Shown here in pieces: positions 1-8,392 of a stretch of 64,000 nt of DNA; the stretch's first letter is position 1, and every line of letters starts with the position of its first letter. The DNA comes from Komagataeibacter xylinus (GTDB taxonomy: Bacteria; Pseudomonadota; Alphaproteobacteria; Acetobacterales; Acetobacteraceae): assembly GCF_009834365.1 (NCBI RefSeq), contig NZ_CP041348.1, forward strand, positions 3,137,001 to 3,201,000, in the 5' to 3' direction. Below the pieces are notes generated by a model, which was not told where the DNA came from, did not search any database, and worked only from the letters and a program-made list of their open reading frames with translations. The translations under genes and the position numbers were made by a program.

Positions 1-833
1 AGCACGTCACCGCGCGCCATATCCTCGAGCGCCAGCTTGCGCGAGGGGTCGGCACCAGGGTTCATCTTGCGCGCGCGCGCCACCTGGCCGTCATCTTCAA
101 ACATGAGGCGGCCCTGCATCTGCCCATGCACGCAGCGCACGGCGGCGGCGGCCAGCACGCCTTCGGGCGCGCCGCCGGAACCGACATAGAGATCGATCTC
201 GCTATCATCGAGACAGGCGGCAATGGCGGCAGCCACGTCGCCATCGCTCAGCAGGGTTACACGCGCGCCCGCGGCACGGGCGCGGGCGATCAGCTCCTCA
301 TGGCGCTCACGGTCGAGCGTGCAGAGCATGAGGTCGGACACCGCGCATTTCTTGGCCTGTGCCAGTGACTTGAGGTTGGCCTCGATGGTGCTGTCGAGAT
401 CCACCACGCCCTCGGGCAGATAGGGGCCGACGACGATCTTGTCCATGTAGATGTCAGGCGCATGCAGGAAGTTGCCGCTTTCAGCCAGTGCGACCACCGT
501 CAGGGCGTTGGGCAGGTTCTTGGCGCACAGGTTGGTGCCTTCCAGCGGGTCCACGGCAATATCCATGCCCGGGCCGCCCGAGCCGACCTTCTCGCCAATG
601 AACAGCATCGGCGCTTCGTCCATCTCGCCTTCGCCAATCACCACGGTGCCATCGATGGCGACCGTATCGAACGCGCGCCGCATGGCCTCCACCGCCGCGC
701 CATCGGCTTCGTTCTTGAGGCCACGACCGGTCCAGGCCGATGCGGCGACCGCAGCCGCCTCGGTTACGCGCACGAGTTCAAGGGCGAGATTGCGATCGGT
801 AACCTGATAGGGATTATGCCGTGTGGTGGTCAT
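1..833 (-). CDS. glpX: Class II fructose-1,6-bisphosphatase GlpX (3' end outside window)
   Basis: Hydrolyses fructose-1,6-bisphosphate to fructose-6-phosphate in gluconeogenesis. The visible 277 codons begin MTTTRHNPYQV. They carry the GlpX pattern: an N-terminal helix with WTGRGLKNEADGAAVEAMR, then IDGTVVIGEGEMDEAP, then the metal-binding DIAVDPLEGTNLCA, and later YVGSGGAPEGVLAAAA. The family is about 320-340 residues, so roughly 50 residues lie beyond position 1. The gene begins 34 bases after the glpK stop on the same strand, which makes it the third gene of a glpD-glpK-glpX operon. The role in glycerol-driven gluconeogenesis is inferred from this context. The identification is secure; only the C-terminus is unseen. 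Confidence 0.93.
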   Translation of the reverse strand, partial: MTTTRHNPYQVTDRNLALELVRVTEAAAVAASAWTGRGLKNEADGAAVEAMRRAFDTVAIDGTVVIGEGEMDEAPMLFIGEKVGSGGPGMDIAVDPLEGTNLCAKNLPNALTVVALAESGNFLHAPDIYMDKIVVGPYLPEGVVDLDSTIEANLKSLAQAKKCAVSDLMLCTLDRERHEELIARARAAGARVTLLSDGDVAAAIAACLDDSEIDLYVGSGGAPEGVLAAAAVRCVHGQMQGRLMFEDDGQVARARKMNPGADPSRKLALEDMARGDV

Positions 834-867
834 GAAACACTCTTTTCCTGTTGGTCAATAGTCTTGA

Positions 868-2367
868 TTACGCAGCAACGGTGGAACTGAGCGTGCGGCG
901 GACTGCCACATGCCATCCGGCTACCATAGTATCGCGCTGCGCCTTGTCCATCATCGGGCGGAACAGATGTCCGCGTGTCCAGGTGCCTTCCAGTTCGGCT
1001 ATGCTCTCCCAAACTCCTGTCGCCAGCCCTGCCAGGAAGGCAGCGCCAAGCGCCGTGGTCTCGACCTGTCGGGGCCGCTCCACCGGGGTCAGCAGCATAT
1101 CGGCCAGGAACTGGCAGAACCAGTCATTGACCGACATGCCGCCATCAACACGCAGTGCGTTGAGCTTGCCACCGCCATCTTCATGCATGGCGTCCATCAG
1201 GTCCATGGTCTGGTATGCTACCGATTCCAGCGCCGCGCGCGCAATGTGCGCCGCCGTGGCATCCAGCGTAAGGCCACAGATCAGGCCACGGGCGTCGGGG
1301 TCCCAGTGCGGCGCGCCAAGGCCCACGAAGCCGGGCACCATATACACGCCGTGACTGTGCGGCACGCGGGTGGCCATGTCATCGGTCTGGGAGGCATGGG
1401 TGATGAGGCTCAGCCCGTCGCGCAGCCAGCGGATGGCCGCACCCGCAACGAAAATCGAGCCTTCAAGGGCATAGGTCGTCTCGGCCCCGATGCGGTAGGC
1501 GATGGTGGTGAGCATCCGGTTTTCGGACATGACGGGTTTGGTGCCGGTGTTGAGCAGCGCGAAGCAGCCCGTGCCGTAAGTGGCCTTGGCAGTGCCGGGG
1601 CGGAAGCAGGCCTGCCCCACCATGGCAGCGTTCTGGTCGCCCGCCATGCCTGCAACCTTGAGTGGCTCGCCAAACAGGTCGGGCGCCGTCTCGCCAAACA
1701 CTTCGCTGTTGGTTTTCACTTCCGGCAGGATGGCGCGCGGCACCTTGAACAGGGCCAGCAATTCGTCATCCCACGCGCAGGTATGGATGTTGAACAGGAG
1801 CGTGCGCGAGGCGTTGGTGGTATCGGTGGCGTGCACGCGGCCGCCGGTCAGCCGCCACAGAAGAAAGCTGTCGATGGTGCCGCAGGCGAGTTCGCCCTTC
1901 TCGGCGCGTGCGCGCGCACCTTCCACGTTATCGAGAATCCACGCAATCTTGGTGGCCGAGAAATAGGGGTCGAGCAGCAGGCCGGTGCGCTCGCGCACGA
2001 AGGGCTCCAGCCCCTCCTCATGCATGCGCGCGCAGACGGGCGTGGTGCGCCGGTCCTGCCAGACAATGGCGCGGTGGATGGGTTTGCCGGTCGCACGGTC
2101 CCACACCACGATGGTTTCGCGCTGGTTGGTAATGCCGATGCCCGCGATCACGCCGGGGCCGCCGGCCTTTTCAATCGCCTCACGCGCGGTAGAGAGAACA
2201 TTGGACCAGATTTCCTCCGGGTCATGCTCCACCCATCCCTGGCTCGGATAATGCTGGGCAAACTCGATGCGGGAGACGGAAATGGCCGTGATATCGCGGT
2301 CGAACACGATGCTGCGGGTCGAGGTCGTTCCCTGGTCGATGGCGAGAATTCTGTTCTTCTTGTTCAT
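868..2367 (-). CDS. glpK: Glycerol kinase
   Basis: ATP-dependent phosphorylation of glycerol to sn-glycerol-3-phosphate in the cytoplasm, trapping glycerol brought in by GlpF. The product is about 499 residues, the normal length. It has the FGGY-kinase N-terminal phosphate loop [10 protein letters not shown] near residues 9-18, the ATPase motif YGTGCF, and a C-terminal FGGY signature around [13 protein letters not shown]. The ATG at 2367 was preferred over one six codons upstream because it is preceded by GGAGAA at good spacing and gives the canonical start [13 protein letters not shown]. It lies 78 bases after glpD, with a strong hairpin in the gap, and 34 bases before glpX. Confidence 0.97.
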   Translation of the reverse strand: MNKKNRILAIDQGTTSTRSIVFDRDITAISVSRIEFAQHYPSQGWVEHDPEEIWSNVLSTAREAIEKAGGPGVIAGIGITNQRETIVVWDRATGKPIHRAIVWQDRRTTPVCARMHEEGLEPFVRERTGLLLDPYFSATKIAWILDNVEGARARAEKGELACGTIDSFLLWRLTGGRVHATDTTNASRTLLFNIHTCAWDDELLALFKVPRAILPEVKTNSEVFGETAPDLFGEPLKVAGMAGDQNAAMVGQACFRPGTAKATYGTGCFALLNTGTKPVMSENRMLTTIAYRIGAETTYALEGSIFVAGAAIRWLRDGLSLITHASQTDDMATRVPHSHGVYMVPGFVGLGAPHWDPDARGLICGLTLDATAAHIARAALESVAYQTMDLMDAMHEDGGGKLNALRVDGGMSVNDWFCQFLADMLLTPVERPRQVETTALGAAFLAGLATGVWESIAELEGTWTRGHLFRPMMDKAQRDTMVAGWHVAVRRTLSSTVAA

Positions 2368-2404
2368 TATCTTCTCCTGCCCCAACAGGGCGGATGCGAG
2401 TTTG

Positions 2405-2431
2405 GGCCGCAGGCGTGTGACGCCTGCGGCC
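2405..2431. terminator. Perfect 11-bp hairpin between glpD and glpK
   Basis: GGCCGCAGGCG and CGCCTGCGGCC form a perfect 11-bp stem around a 5-base loop. The T-rich tail (TATTTTTTATTT) lies on the plus-strand side. In the direction of glp transcription (minus) the stem is followed by CAAACTC, so it is not a classical terminator there. It may instead be an mRNA-stabilising or processing hairpin that sets unequal glpD and glpK/glpX levels. Confidence 0.55.
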
Positions 2432-2445
2432 TGAGTATTTTTTAT

Positions 2446-4008
2446 TTATGCGGAAGCAGGCGCCATGCCCGGCCTGCGGGCCTTGAGGTAGGCCTCAAGG
2501 CGGGCCGTGTCCTCATCGGTCACATGCAGCCCGAGGCGGGAGCGGCGCCACAGGATATCCTGCGTGGTCTGCGCCCATTCGTTTGCGATCAGGTATTCCA
2601 CCTCCCGCACGCTCAGGCCTGCGCCAAACAGTTCGCCCATATCCTCCATGCTACGGGCATCACCTACGATCTCGGTGGCGCGCGAGCCGTAATTGCGCAC
2701 GAGGCGCCAGCTCAGGTCGGGGCCAAGGAACGGGGCCTGCGCGCGCAGGCGGGCCAGCGCGCCCTCGAACCCGCCCTCGCCCAGATCACCGCCGGGCAGC
2801 ACCTTGTCCGCCGTCCAGCCCGGTGCCGACAACACGGGCAGGAAGGGCTGGAGCTTCTCGATCGCATGCTCGGCCAGGCGGCGGTAGGTGGTGATCTTGC
2901 CGCCAAAGATGGACAGCATGGGCGCCTGGTTGCCCTGCGTGTCCACATCGAGCACATAGTCACGCGTCACGGCGGAGGCGTTCTTGGCCGCGTCATCATA
3001 AAGCGGGCGTACGCCGGCGTAGCTCCACACCACATCCGCAGGCGTTACCGGCTTGGCGAAGTAGCGGCTCACGCTCTCGCACAGGTAGCTGATTTCCTCG
3101 GGCGAGATCTCGACATCGCCGGGAGCCTGCGTCCATGGCACGTCGGTCGTGCCGATCAGGGTGAATTTCTGCTCGTAGGGAATGGTGAAGACGATGCGCT
3201 TGTCCGGGTTTTGCAGGATATAGGCCTGCGGCCCGTCAAACAGGCGTGGCACCACGATGTGGCTGCCCTTGACGAGGCGCACGTTCTTGGTGGAGTTCAC
3301 CTGCGCGCGCTCACGCAGCACTTCGCTCACCCACGGCCCACCGGCATTGACCAGCACGCGCGCACGCACGGTGGTGGTGGTACCATCGAGCATGTTCTCG
3401 ATATCGGCTTCCCACACGCCATTTACGCGGCGGGCACGGACCATGCGGGTGCGGGTGCGGATATCGGCCCCGCGCGCCTTGGCATCCATGGCGTTAAGCA
3501 CGACAAGGCGGCTGTCCTGCACCCAGCCATCGGAATAGGCGAAGCCGCGTGTGAGCTTGCCATTGAGCGGCTGGCCAGCCGATGACGTGCGGAAGTCGAG
3601 TGACTTGCACTTGGGCAGCGTCATGTTGGGTGCCAGGTGATCATACAGGAACAGGCCAAGGCGCAGCATCCATGCCGGGCGCGCCTGCGGTGTGTAGGGC
3701 AGCACGAAGCGCATGGGCCAGATGATGTGGGGAGCGATGCGCAGCAGCTTCTCGCGCTCGATCAGCGCCTCGCGCACCAGACGGAATTCATAATATTCCA
3801 GATAGCGCAGGCCGCCATGGATCAGCTTGGTGCTGGCCGATGAGGTGTGGCTGGCCAGATCATCCTGCTCGACAAGCAGGACCGATGCGCCGCGCCCGGC
3901 GGCATCGCGCGCTATGCCCGTGCCGTTCACACCCCCGCCCACGACCAGCAGGTCGAGCAGGCCACCCGGTGCCGGGGGGGTGCGGAATGTTTCGTCCATG
4001 GACGCCAT
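2446..4008 (-). CDS. glpD: Aerobic (FAD) glycerol-3-phosphate dehydrogenase
   Basis: Membrane-associated flavoenzyme oxidising sn-glycerol-3-phosphate to dihydroxyacetone phosphate and passing electrons to quinone. The product is about 520 residues, typical of GlpD. The N-terminal dinucleotide-binding motif LLVVGGGVNGTGIARDAAGR is followed by TKLIHGGLRYLEYYEF, the characteristic GlpD segment. IGTTDVPW and YAGVRPLYDD lie in the middle and the C-terminal GlpD domain runs to the end. ATG at 4008 was chosen because AGGAGG sits 10 bases upstream; a TTG six bases earlier is only 4 bases from that site. A GlpR-like palindrome lies 24 bases upstream of the start, so glycerol-phosphate-responsive repression of the glpD-K-X unit is likely. 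Confidence 0.97.
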   Translation of the reverse strand: MASMDETFRTPPAPGGLLDLLVVGGGVNGTGIARDAAGRGASVLLVEQDDLASHTSSASTKLIHGGLRYLEYYEFRLVREALIEREKLLRIAPHIIWPMRFVLPYTPQARPAWMLRLGLFLYDHLAPNMTLPKCKSLDFRTSSAGQPLNGKLTRGFAYSDGWVQDSRLVVLNAMDAKARGADIRTRTRMVRARRVNGVWEADIENMLDGTTTTVRARVLVNAGGPWVSEVLRERAQVNSTKNVRLVKGSHIVVPRLFDGPQAYILQNPDKRIVFTIPYEQKFTLIGTTDVPWTQAPGDVEISPEEISYLCESVSRYFAKPVTPADVVWSYAGVRPLYDDAAKNASAVTRDYVLDVDTQGNQAPMLSIFGGKITTYRRLAEHAIEKLQPFLPVLSAPGWTADKVLPGGDLGEGGFEGALARLRAQAPFLGPDLSWRLVRNYGSRATEIVGDARSMEDMGELFGAGLSVREVEYLIANEWAQTTQDILWRRSRLGLHVTDEDTARLEAYLKARRPGMAPASA

Positions 4009-4031
4009 AGTCAATGTTCCTCCTGATACTC

Positions 4032-4049
4032 ATGTTCGTAACCGAACAT
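4032..4049. promoter_or_regulatory. Putative GlpR operator of the glpDKX unit
   Basis: ATGTTCGTAACCGAACAT has perfect 7-base inverted arms (ATGTTCG/CGAACAT), which equal the arms of the E. coli GlpR operator consensus as I recall it; only the central four bases deviate. It lies just upstream of the glpD ribosome binding site. No glpR gene is present in the window. Confidence 0.7.
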
Positions 4050-4369
4050 TCTGATCGATTCAAGAGGCCGTGCGCACATTTCTGCATGCGGCATGGTTAA
4101 ATAATTCTTTCTTTTTCCATGTGCGATAGTGCCCGGCATTAGCCACAAATTCGCCATTCCGTGTAATTCATATGCCTCAGCGATTTTTGTGCATGTGCGA
4201 AATCGCGCATCCTGGTCCGCAACCCCATCCCTCACTTTCCATCACCACCACAACATCACCTGCCCCCGAATCCGGAATGTTGGAGAAATTTCATGAAATA
4301 TAATGAAATATATGGAAAAAGGAGACACTCTTACCCAACGGATCGCGCACACCCCTTTCCCGGCAAGGT

Positions 4370-4387
4370 ATGTTCGTTTAAGAACAT
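4370..4387. promoter_or_regulatory. Putative GlpR operator of glpF
   Basis: ATGTTCGTTTAAGAACAT is a second copy of the GlpR-type palindrome with one arm mismatch. It sits 76 bases upstream of the chosen glpF start and about 320 bases from the glpD copy, in the divergent intergenic region. Its position inside the longest possible glpF reading frame argues that the real glpF start is downstream at 4464. Confidence 0.65.
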
Positions 4388-4463
4388 TCCAGGGCTACAA
4401 ACCGGCCACAAGGCCGACAGCCCTTTCCCATCGAATGATAATAAAAGAATAAAGTGGGTTAAA

Positions 4464-5276
4464 ATGCTGAAAAACAGACAATTTCTGGGTGAACTCATAT
4501 CCGAATGCATCGCGGTCATGATCATCGTGCTGATCGGTGATTCGGTAGCTGCAATGTACGCGCTGTATGATCCCAGCCCCTACAAGCAGGCCTACTGGGG
4601 GGTGGCCGTTGTATGGGGGCTTGGCGTTACAATCGCCATCTACATTACCGGCAGCGTGTCAGGTACGCATGCCAACCCGGCCGTATCACTGGCTCTTGCA
4701 CTCTTTCGCGGGTTTTCGTGGCGCAAAGTGCCCGGCTACTGGGCAGCGCAGGTGCTGGGCGGCGTGATCGGGGCAACACTGGTCTATACGCTGTACCAGC
4801 CCGTAATCGACCATTACAACGCGGCGCATGGCCTCACCCGCGGCGCTGGCGGGGCGGCGGGAGTGTTCTTTACCCATCCGGGCGAGGGCATTACGCCGCT
4901 GCATGCCTTTGTTGATGAAATCATCCTGACCGGGCTGCTGGTCTTTGGCATCTTCGCCATAACGTGTGAATACAATACCGTCGCGCCCCAGGCCAATTCG
5001 GGCGCGCTGATCATTGGCCTGCTTGTTGCCAGCATCGGGGCGTGTTCGGGCTACCTCGAGGCATGGGCCATCAACCCCGCGCGTGACTTCGGGCCGCGGC
5101 TGTTCTGCTTTGTGGCGGGCTGGGGAGACTCCGCCCTGCCCGGACCGGACCATTTCTGGTGGGTGCCCATTGCCGGGCCGCTGGTTGGCGGAGTGGTGGG
5201 AGCCGGGTGCTACCAGTTCCTGATCCGTCCGTTCATTCCCCGCACCGCCACGTCACCCATTCCGCCCGCGCCATAA
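4464..5276 (+). CDS. glpF: Glycerol uptake facilitator (aquaglyceroporin)
   Basis: MIP-family channel for passive glycerol entry across the inner membrane. The 270-residue product has the six-helix MIP fold with both half-helix NPA motifs: GTHANPAVSLAL in the first half and INPARDFGPR in the second. The Asp after the second NPAR is the residue typical of glycerol-type rather than water-type channels. An in-frame ATG at 4293 with a good GGAGAAA site would add 57 residues. That extension is low-quality and contains the operator, so 4464 is preferred; it aligns with GlpF starts (MLKNRQFLGELISE). Divergent from glpD, so uptake and metabolism are likely co-regulated. Confidence 0.95.
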   Translation: MLKNRQFLGELISECIAVMIIVLIGDSVAAMYALYDPSPYKQAYWGVAVVWGLGVTIAIYITGSVSGTHANPAVSLALALFRGFSWRKVPGYWAAQVLGGVIGATLVYTLYQPVIDHYNAAHGLTRGAGGAAGVFFTHPGEGITPLHAFVDEIILTGLLVFGIFAITCEYNTVAPQANSGALIIGLLVASIGACSGYLEAWAINPARDFGPRLFCFVAGWGDSALPGPDHFWWVPIAGPLVGGVVGAGCYQFLIRPFIPRTATSPIPPAP

Positions 5277-5318
5277 CCGCCTGCTCAACATTCCGGCCAT
5301 GATCTGGTAAGATGTTCG

Positions 5319-5355
5319 GGCGCCGCCTTTATGTGATAGAGGCGGCGCCACGGGG
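5319..5355 (+). terminator. Rho-independent terminator after glpF
   Basis: GGCGCCGCCT and AGGCGGCGCC form a perfect 10-bp stem around 11 bases, 43 bases after the glpF stop. It is followed by ACGGGGCTTTTT. A second small hairpin (GGCTTTT/AAAAGCC) follows at once, so the site contains two stems in a row. Confidence 0.75.
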
Positions 5356-5396
5356 CTTTTTCTGCAAAAGCCTGCGACATTCTTTCAGGCGGAATC

Positions 5397-5843
5397 ATGA
5401 ACTGGGCGGCGCAAGAGCATCATTTCAGGTGGGACGGGACACTGCGCGATATTTACATCGCCCCCACCACCATGGCTGACTGGCAACACGTGCTGACCCG
5501 CCTGCGCCACGAACCCGCCCTGCTGGACTACCGGCTTGATGGCACACCCACCCCCTTGCCCGCAACCGTCAAAGACATGTTCGCCGCCGCCAAAAGCCAC
5601 GCCGCGACCCTTGCATGCCATCAGGGCAAGGTAGCCCCTGCCTGCCACTTCTTCAGCCCCGGACAGATCGAATTCGATCTTGATCCGCGCAACGTGCGGT
5701 CAGGCCACGACCTGCTGGACCTGCGGCACTTCATGACCACCCTCGCCCGTGCATGTGGCAGAACGGCTCTCCTGACCCATGAAAACGCACCTGAACTGGT
5801 CATTGCCCGCGTACTGCCCACCGGACGGATGCTCTGGCCCTGA
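5397..5843 (+). CDS. Conserved hypothetical protein, 148 residues
   Basis: No enzymatic motif is recognised. The protein is soluble, with no signal peptide or membrane segment. It begins MNWAAQEHHFRWDGTLRDIY and contains CHFFSPGQIEFDLDPR near residue 80-95 and LLTHENAPELVIARVL at the end. The pattern W-DGTLRDIY, then CHFF, then EFDxDPR reminds me of a small stand-alone family found in varied bacteria, sometimes near toxin genes, so an immunity-type role is conceivable but unproven. GGCGGAA precedes the ATG. Base composition is normal for the genome, unlike the AT-rich 700 bases that follow. It sits alone between the glpF terminator and that patch. Confidence 0.7.
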   Translation: MNWAAQEHHFRWDGTLRDIYIAPTTMADWQHVLTRLRHEPALLDYRLDGTPTPLPATVKDMFAAAKSHAATLACHQGKVAPACHFFSPGQIEFDLDPRNVRSGHDLLDLRHFMTTLARACGRTALLTHENAPELVIARVLPTGRMLWP

Positions 5844-6259
5844 GCCCGCGCCCTGCGAAGGCATTCTTACGTTTTGTAACATATTTTACCGTTGCCGTGC
5901 GGTTCCTTCCTTAATTTCACAAGGAATTTCATATTTCCTAATGTTGATATGTTATTTTATATAAATAGTGACAATACCAATAATCATCAAGGTTTATGCT
6001 ATAGTGACAATAATTAGGGTTGACAAAAGCAATAAAAAATGTAGTCATTTTCCCATACACCACCCCCCGCAAATATGCAGCTAACTGCGCCAGATGGCAT
6101 ACAACGCGACAGGGGGGCGGCGACAATTCAAAAAGATATCCTAGATTATTTCAGATGGAAATATTCCGTAGCGTGCGAGAAAACAAAAACAGCGCTCGAA
6201 AGATTTGATATTGCCCTTGGGCAATCTTTGCTGACTGGGCTCTGGTTATCGAACGTGTC

Positions 6260-6526
6260 GTGATTGGCCTGCACAGAACAAGGGAATACATTGCCGCCGT
6301 TCAGAATGAGGATAGCGATGACCTTTCCAAGTTTAAAAATATGGTCAAGGCGCTGGCCCTTTACTCGGAAGTCGGCATCAGGCCATACGACAATACTGAA
6401 AAATATCCGATGGCTGATCATGGACCATATTTTCAGTCACTATACATAGTCTCAATGATGCATACGAAACTGGTTGCGTCCTTGGAGATCCGTGCCTTGA
6501 CAATACCTTTCCCACAGAATGCCTGA
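6260..6526 (+). CDS. Possible small ORF in AT-rich patch (uncertain)
   Basis: An 88-codon frame starting GTG, with the product MIGLHRTREYIAAVQNEDSD and onwards; no family is recognised. Another frame at 6075-6263 ends just before it, so the pair could be a decayed gene broken by a frameshift. The whole stretch 5850-6700 is unusually AT-rich for this genome and holds no convincing gene. Given for completeness; it may be non-coding. Confidence 0.22.
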   Translation: MIGLHRTREYIAAVQNEDSDDLSKFKNMVKALALYSEVGIRPYDNTEKYPMADHGPYFQSLYIVSMMHTKLVASLEIRALTIPFPQNA

Positions 6527-6705
6527 ACAGCAACAGCATGGCCCGATCGGCGCTGGCCCTGTTCAGAACTTTCGACCCACAGCATGACAGGAGAAATTTA
6601 TTTGGGAAGATGCACATAATCCCTGTTTTTTTTGAGAATTTCAAAGAAAACAGAAGAGCGGTTGACCACCAGACATATCTCAGCAGAAAGGCAGTTGAAT
6701 ACATC

Positions 6706-7770
6706 ATGAATGATCAGAATAATAATGATGACAATGCCCCGTTCCTGGATCTTGATGTAATAGATAGCGAGGATTTTCTGGAGAGTTTCTTTTCTGATGA
6801 AGCAGAAGACGTGGAGCCCCTTCCCCACACGGCCGCCAGAGCGCAAAGCGCACCAGAACAACAGCCCGCCCCATCAACTGCTGATGAAACATGCGTGACC
6901 GTTTTCCCCACGCCCGTGCCGCAGGATCTCATCAACAGGCATTCAGGCCGCACAGGCACCAATAACCGGATTGGCCTGTTTGCCGAACTGAACCGCCCCC
7001 TGCCCCTTGCCGAACCCGAAACGCTCGACATGACCCCACTGATCGCGCGCTTTCCGCATGCGGCGCATGCCATCACTGAAATGGCCCGGGTGTTTAACAG
7101 CAGGCAGCGCTTTGGCAAATTCATCCGCCCCAAACCCATTTTGCTTGCAGGCCCCTCAGGGTGCGGCAAGACCAGTCTGGCGCGCGGTTTTTTTGAACAT
7201 ATCGGCCTACCGTTCGATACCAGGAACGTCGCCAGTATTCACGATACGTTTTACCTGACCGGCACCCACAAGGGTTTTTCCGAATCAGGGCCGTCACAAG
7301 TGATCGAGCGCATCGCCATGACCCGTTGCCCGAACATGGCATTCATCCTCGATGAAGTGGACAAGGTCTCCAACAATCCCCAGCACGGATGCCTGCAGGA
7401 TGCGCTGCTTGCGGTGGCGGACAAGAAGGAGGCGGAACATTTTCGCGATTTCTGGCTCGATCTCGACGCCGACCTGTCCTGGCTGTCATGGGTGTTTACC
7501 GTCAATGACCTTGATAAGGTCAGCCCGGCGCTCTGCTCGCGCTGCACCATCATCCCGCTCGAGGCCCCACAGCCTGAGCACATGCCCGCCATCGCCGCGA
7601 ACCTGATGCGCGAAATCGAAGCCGAACGTGGCCTGTGCCCCGGATGGTACCGCCTCTCCACCCTTGAACTGCGCGCGCTAGGTGAAGTCTTTCAGGGCGA
7701 CCTGCGCACTTTCAAGCGTTACGTGGAAGCCGTGGCGGATGATCAGGAAGACAACATGGCCCGCGCGTAA
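6706..7770 (+). CDS. Lon-like AAA+ ATPase without a protease domain
   Basis: About 354 residues. Residues 1-60 are acidic and Asn/Asp-rich (MNDQNNNDDNAPFLDLDVID) and residues 60-130 are a low-complexity linker. A single AAA+ module follows: Walker A GPSGCGKTS near residue 149, Walker B MAFILDEVDK near 211, sensor-1 Asn in VFTVND near 267, an arginine finger in LCSRC near 279, and a sensor-2-like GDLRTFKR near the end. The FRDFWLDLDADLSWLSWVFT segment strongly resembles the Lon ATPase core (FRDHYLDVPFDLS). There is no Lon N-domain and no Ser-Lys protease domain, so it probably remodels or unfolds proteins. The start is a choice; the frame is open to 6538. The upstream DNA is AT-rich, suggesting acquisition. 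Confidence 0.8.
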   Translation: MNDQNNNDDNAPFLDLDVIDSEDFLESFFSDEAEDVEPLPHTAARAQSAPEQQPAPSTADETCVTVFPTPVPQDLINRHSGRTGTNNRIGLFAELNRPLPLAEPETLDMTPLIARFPHAAHAITEMARVFNSRQRFGKFIRPKPILLAGPSGCGKTSLARGFFEHIGLPFDTRNVASIHDTFYLTGTHKGFSESGPSQVIERIAMTRCPNMAFILDEVDKVSNNPQHGCLQDALLAVADKKEAEHFRDFWLDLDADLSWLSWVFTVNDLDKVSPALCSRCTIIPLEAPQPEHMPAIAANLMREIEAERGLCPGWYRLSTLELRALGEVFQGDLRTFKRYVEAVADDQEDNMARA

Positions 7771-7803
7771 GCCACGCCACGCCACGCCACGCCACGCCAC
7801 GCC
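7771..7803. repeat. Pentanucleotide microsatellite (GCCAC)6
   Basis: Six perfect tandem copies of GCCAC plus a partial seventh begin at the base after the AAA+ ATPase TAA. They end nine bases before the lrp stop codon on the other strand. Copy number could change by slippage without altering either protein. Confidence 0.9.
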
Positions 7804-7811
7804 GGGGCAGC

Positions 7812-8255
7812 CTAACGCTGCACCACGGTGCGAATGGCAAAATTGCTCTGTATGCGGGCAACCCCGGGCATGCGCGAGAGTTCCTCCTTGTGAATGCGCT
7901 CGTAGTCAGCCGCATCACGCGCCTCGACGCGCACGAGGTAATCGGCATCCCCCGTCATCAGGTAGCATTCACGCACATCGGCGCATTCGCGCACGCGGGC
8001 TTCAAAACGGCGCAGGCATTCCTCCGTCTGCCGCTCCAGCGTGATCTGCACGATGACGGTGGTCATGCCATGCACCGAGCGCTCATCTACCAGGGCGCGA
8101 TAGCCACGTATAACCCCTTCTTTTTCCAGCATACGCACGCGGCGCAGGCAGGCCGAAGGCGACAGCCCCACCCGTTGGGCAAGATCCGCGTTGCTCATGC
8201 GTCCATCATGGCGGAGGTGGCGCAGGATGGCATCTGTCAGCCGATCGAAGGGCAT
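7812..8255 (-). CDS. Lrp/AsnC-family transcriptional regulator (likely dad regulator)
   Basis: A 147-residue protein with the full Lrp/AsnC layout. The N-terminal helix-turn-helix is DAILRHLRHDGRMSNADLAQ then VGLSPSACLRRVRMLE; a RAM/effector domain follows with DVRECYLMTGDADYLVRVEA. The start MPFDRLTDAIL at 8255 gives the usual length; the open frame extends 37 codons further into the divergent promoter. It is divergently arranged with alanine racemase and D-amino acid dehydrogenase, the standard position of the activator of D-alanine catabolism (DadR-like). It probably senses alanine and controls dadX-dadA, which is inferred from context. Confidence 0.9.
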   Translation of the reverse strand: MPFDRLTDAILRHLRHDGRMSNADLAQRVGLSPSACLRRVRMLEKEGVIRGYRALVDERSVHGMTTVIVQITLERQTEECLRRFEARVRECADVRECYLMTGDADYLVRVEARDAADYERIHKEELSRMPGVARIQSNFAIRTVVQR

Positions 8256-8308
8256 AGTGAATTTTCCGCTTATTTTCGTATATAATTGTGCGCAGGCGCT
8301 CGTTAATC

Positions 8309-8320
8309 GCATGATCATGC
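8309..8320. promoter_or_regulatory. Perfect palindrome in the lrp-dadX intergenic region
   Basis: GCATGATCATGC is a perfect 12-base palindrome lying between the two divergent start codons. It is a candidate binding site for the Lrp-family regulator. No experimental consensus was matched. Confidence 0.35.
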
Positions 8321-8392
8321 ACAAAACGACAGGACATTTTGTTACCACACGCATACGATCAGTCATGTTCCGCCCGATGGAGTAAGCGTGCC

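Noticed and set aside
910..3585. 891-codon open frame on the plus strand across glpK and glpD
   Set aside because: Antisense shadow of two clear genes; composition reflects the mirrored GC-biased third positions, with no domain, signal or ribosome site.
4293..4463. 57-residue N-terminal extension of GlpF with a good ribosome site
   Set aside because: It contains the GlpR-type operator, lacks homology to GlpF, and the normal GlpF start lies at 4464. A short translated leader cannot be wholly excluded.
5319..5370. Double hairpin after glpF as a sixth copy of the interspersed element
   Set aside because: It has two stems but lacks the outer arms and the connecting sequence; treated as an ordinary terminator.
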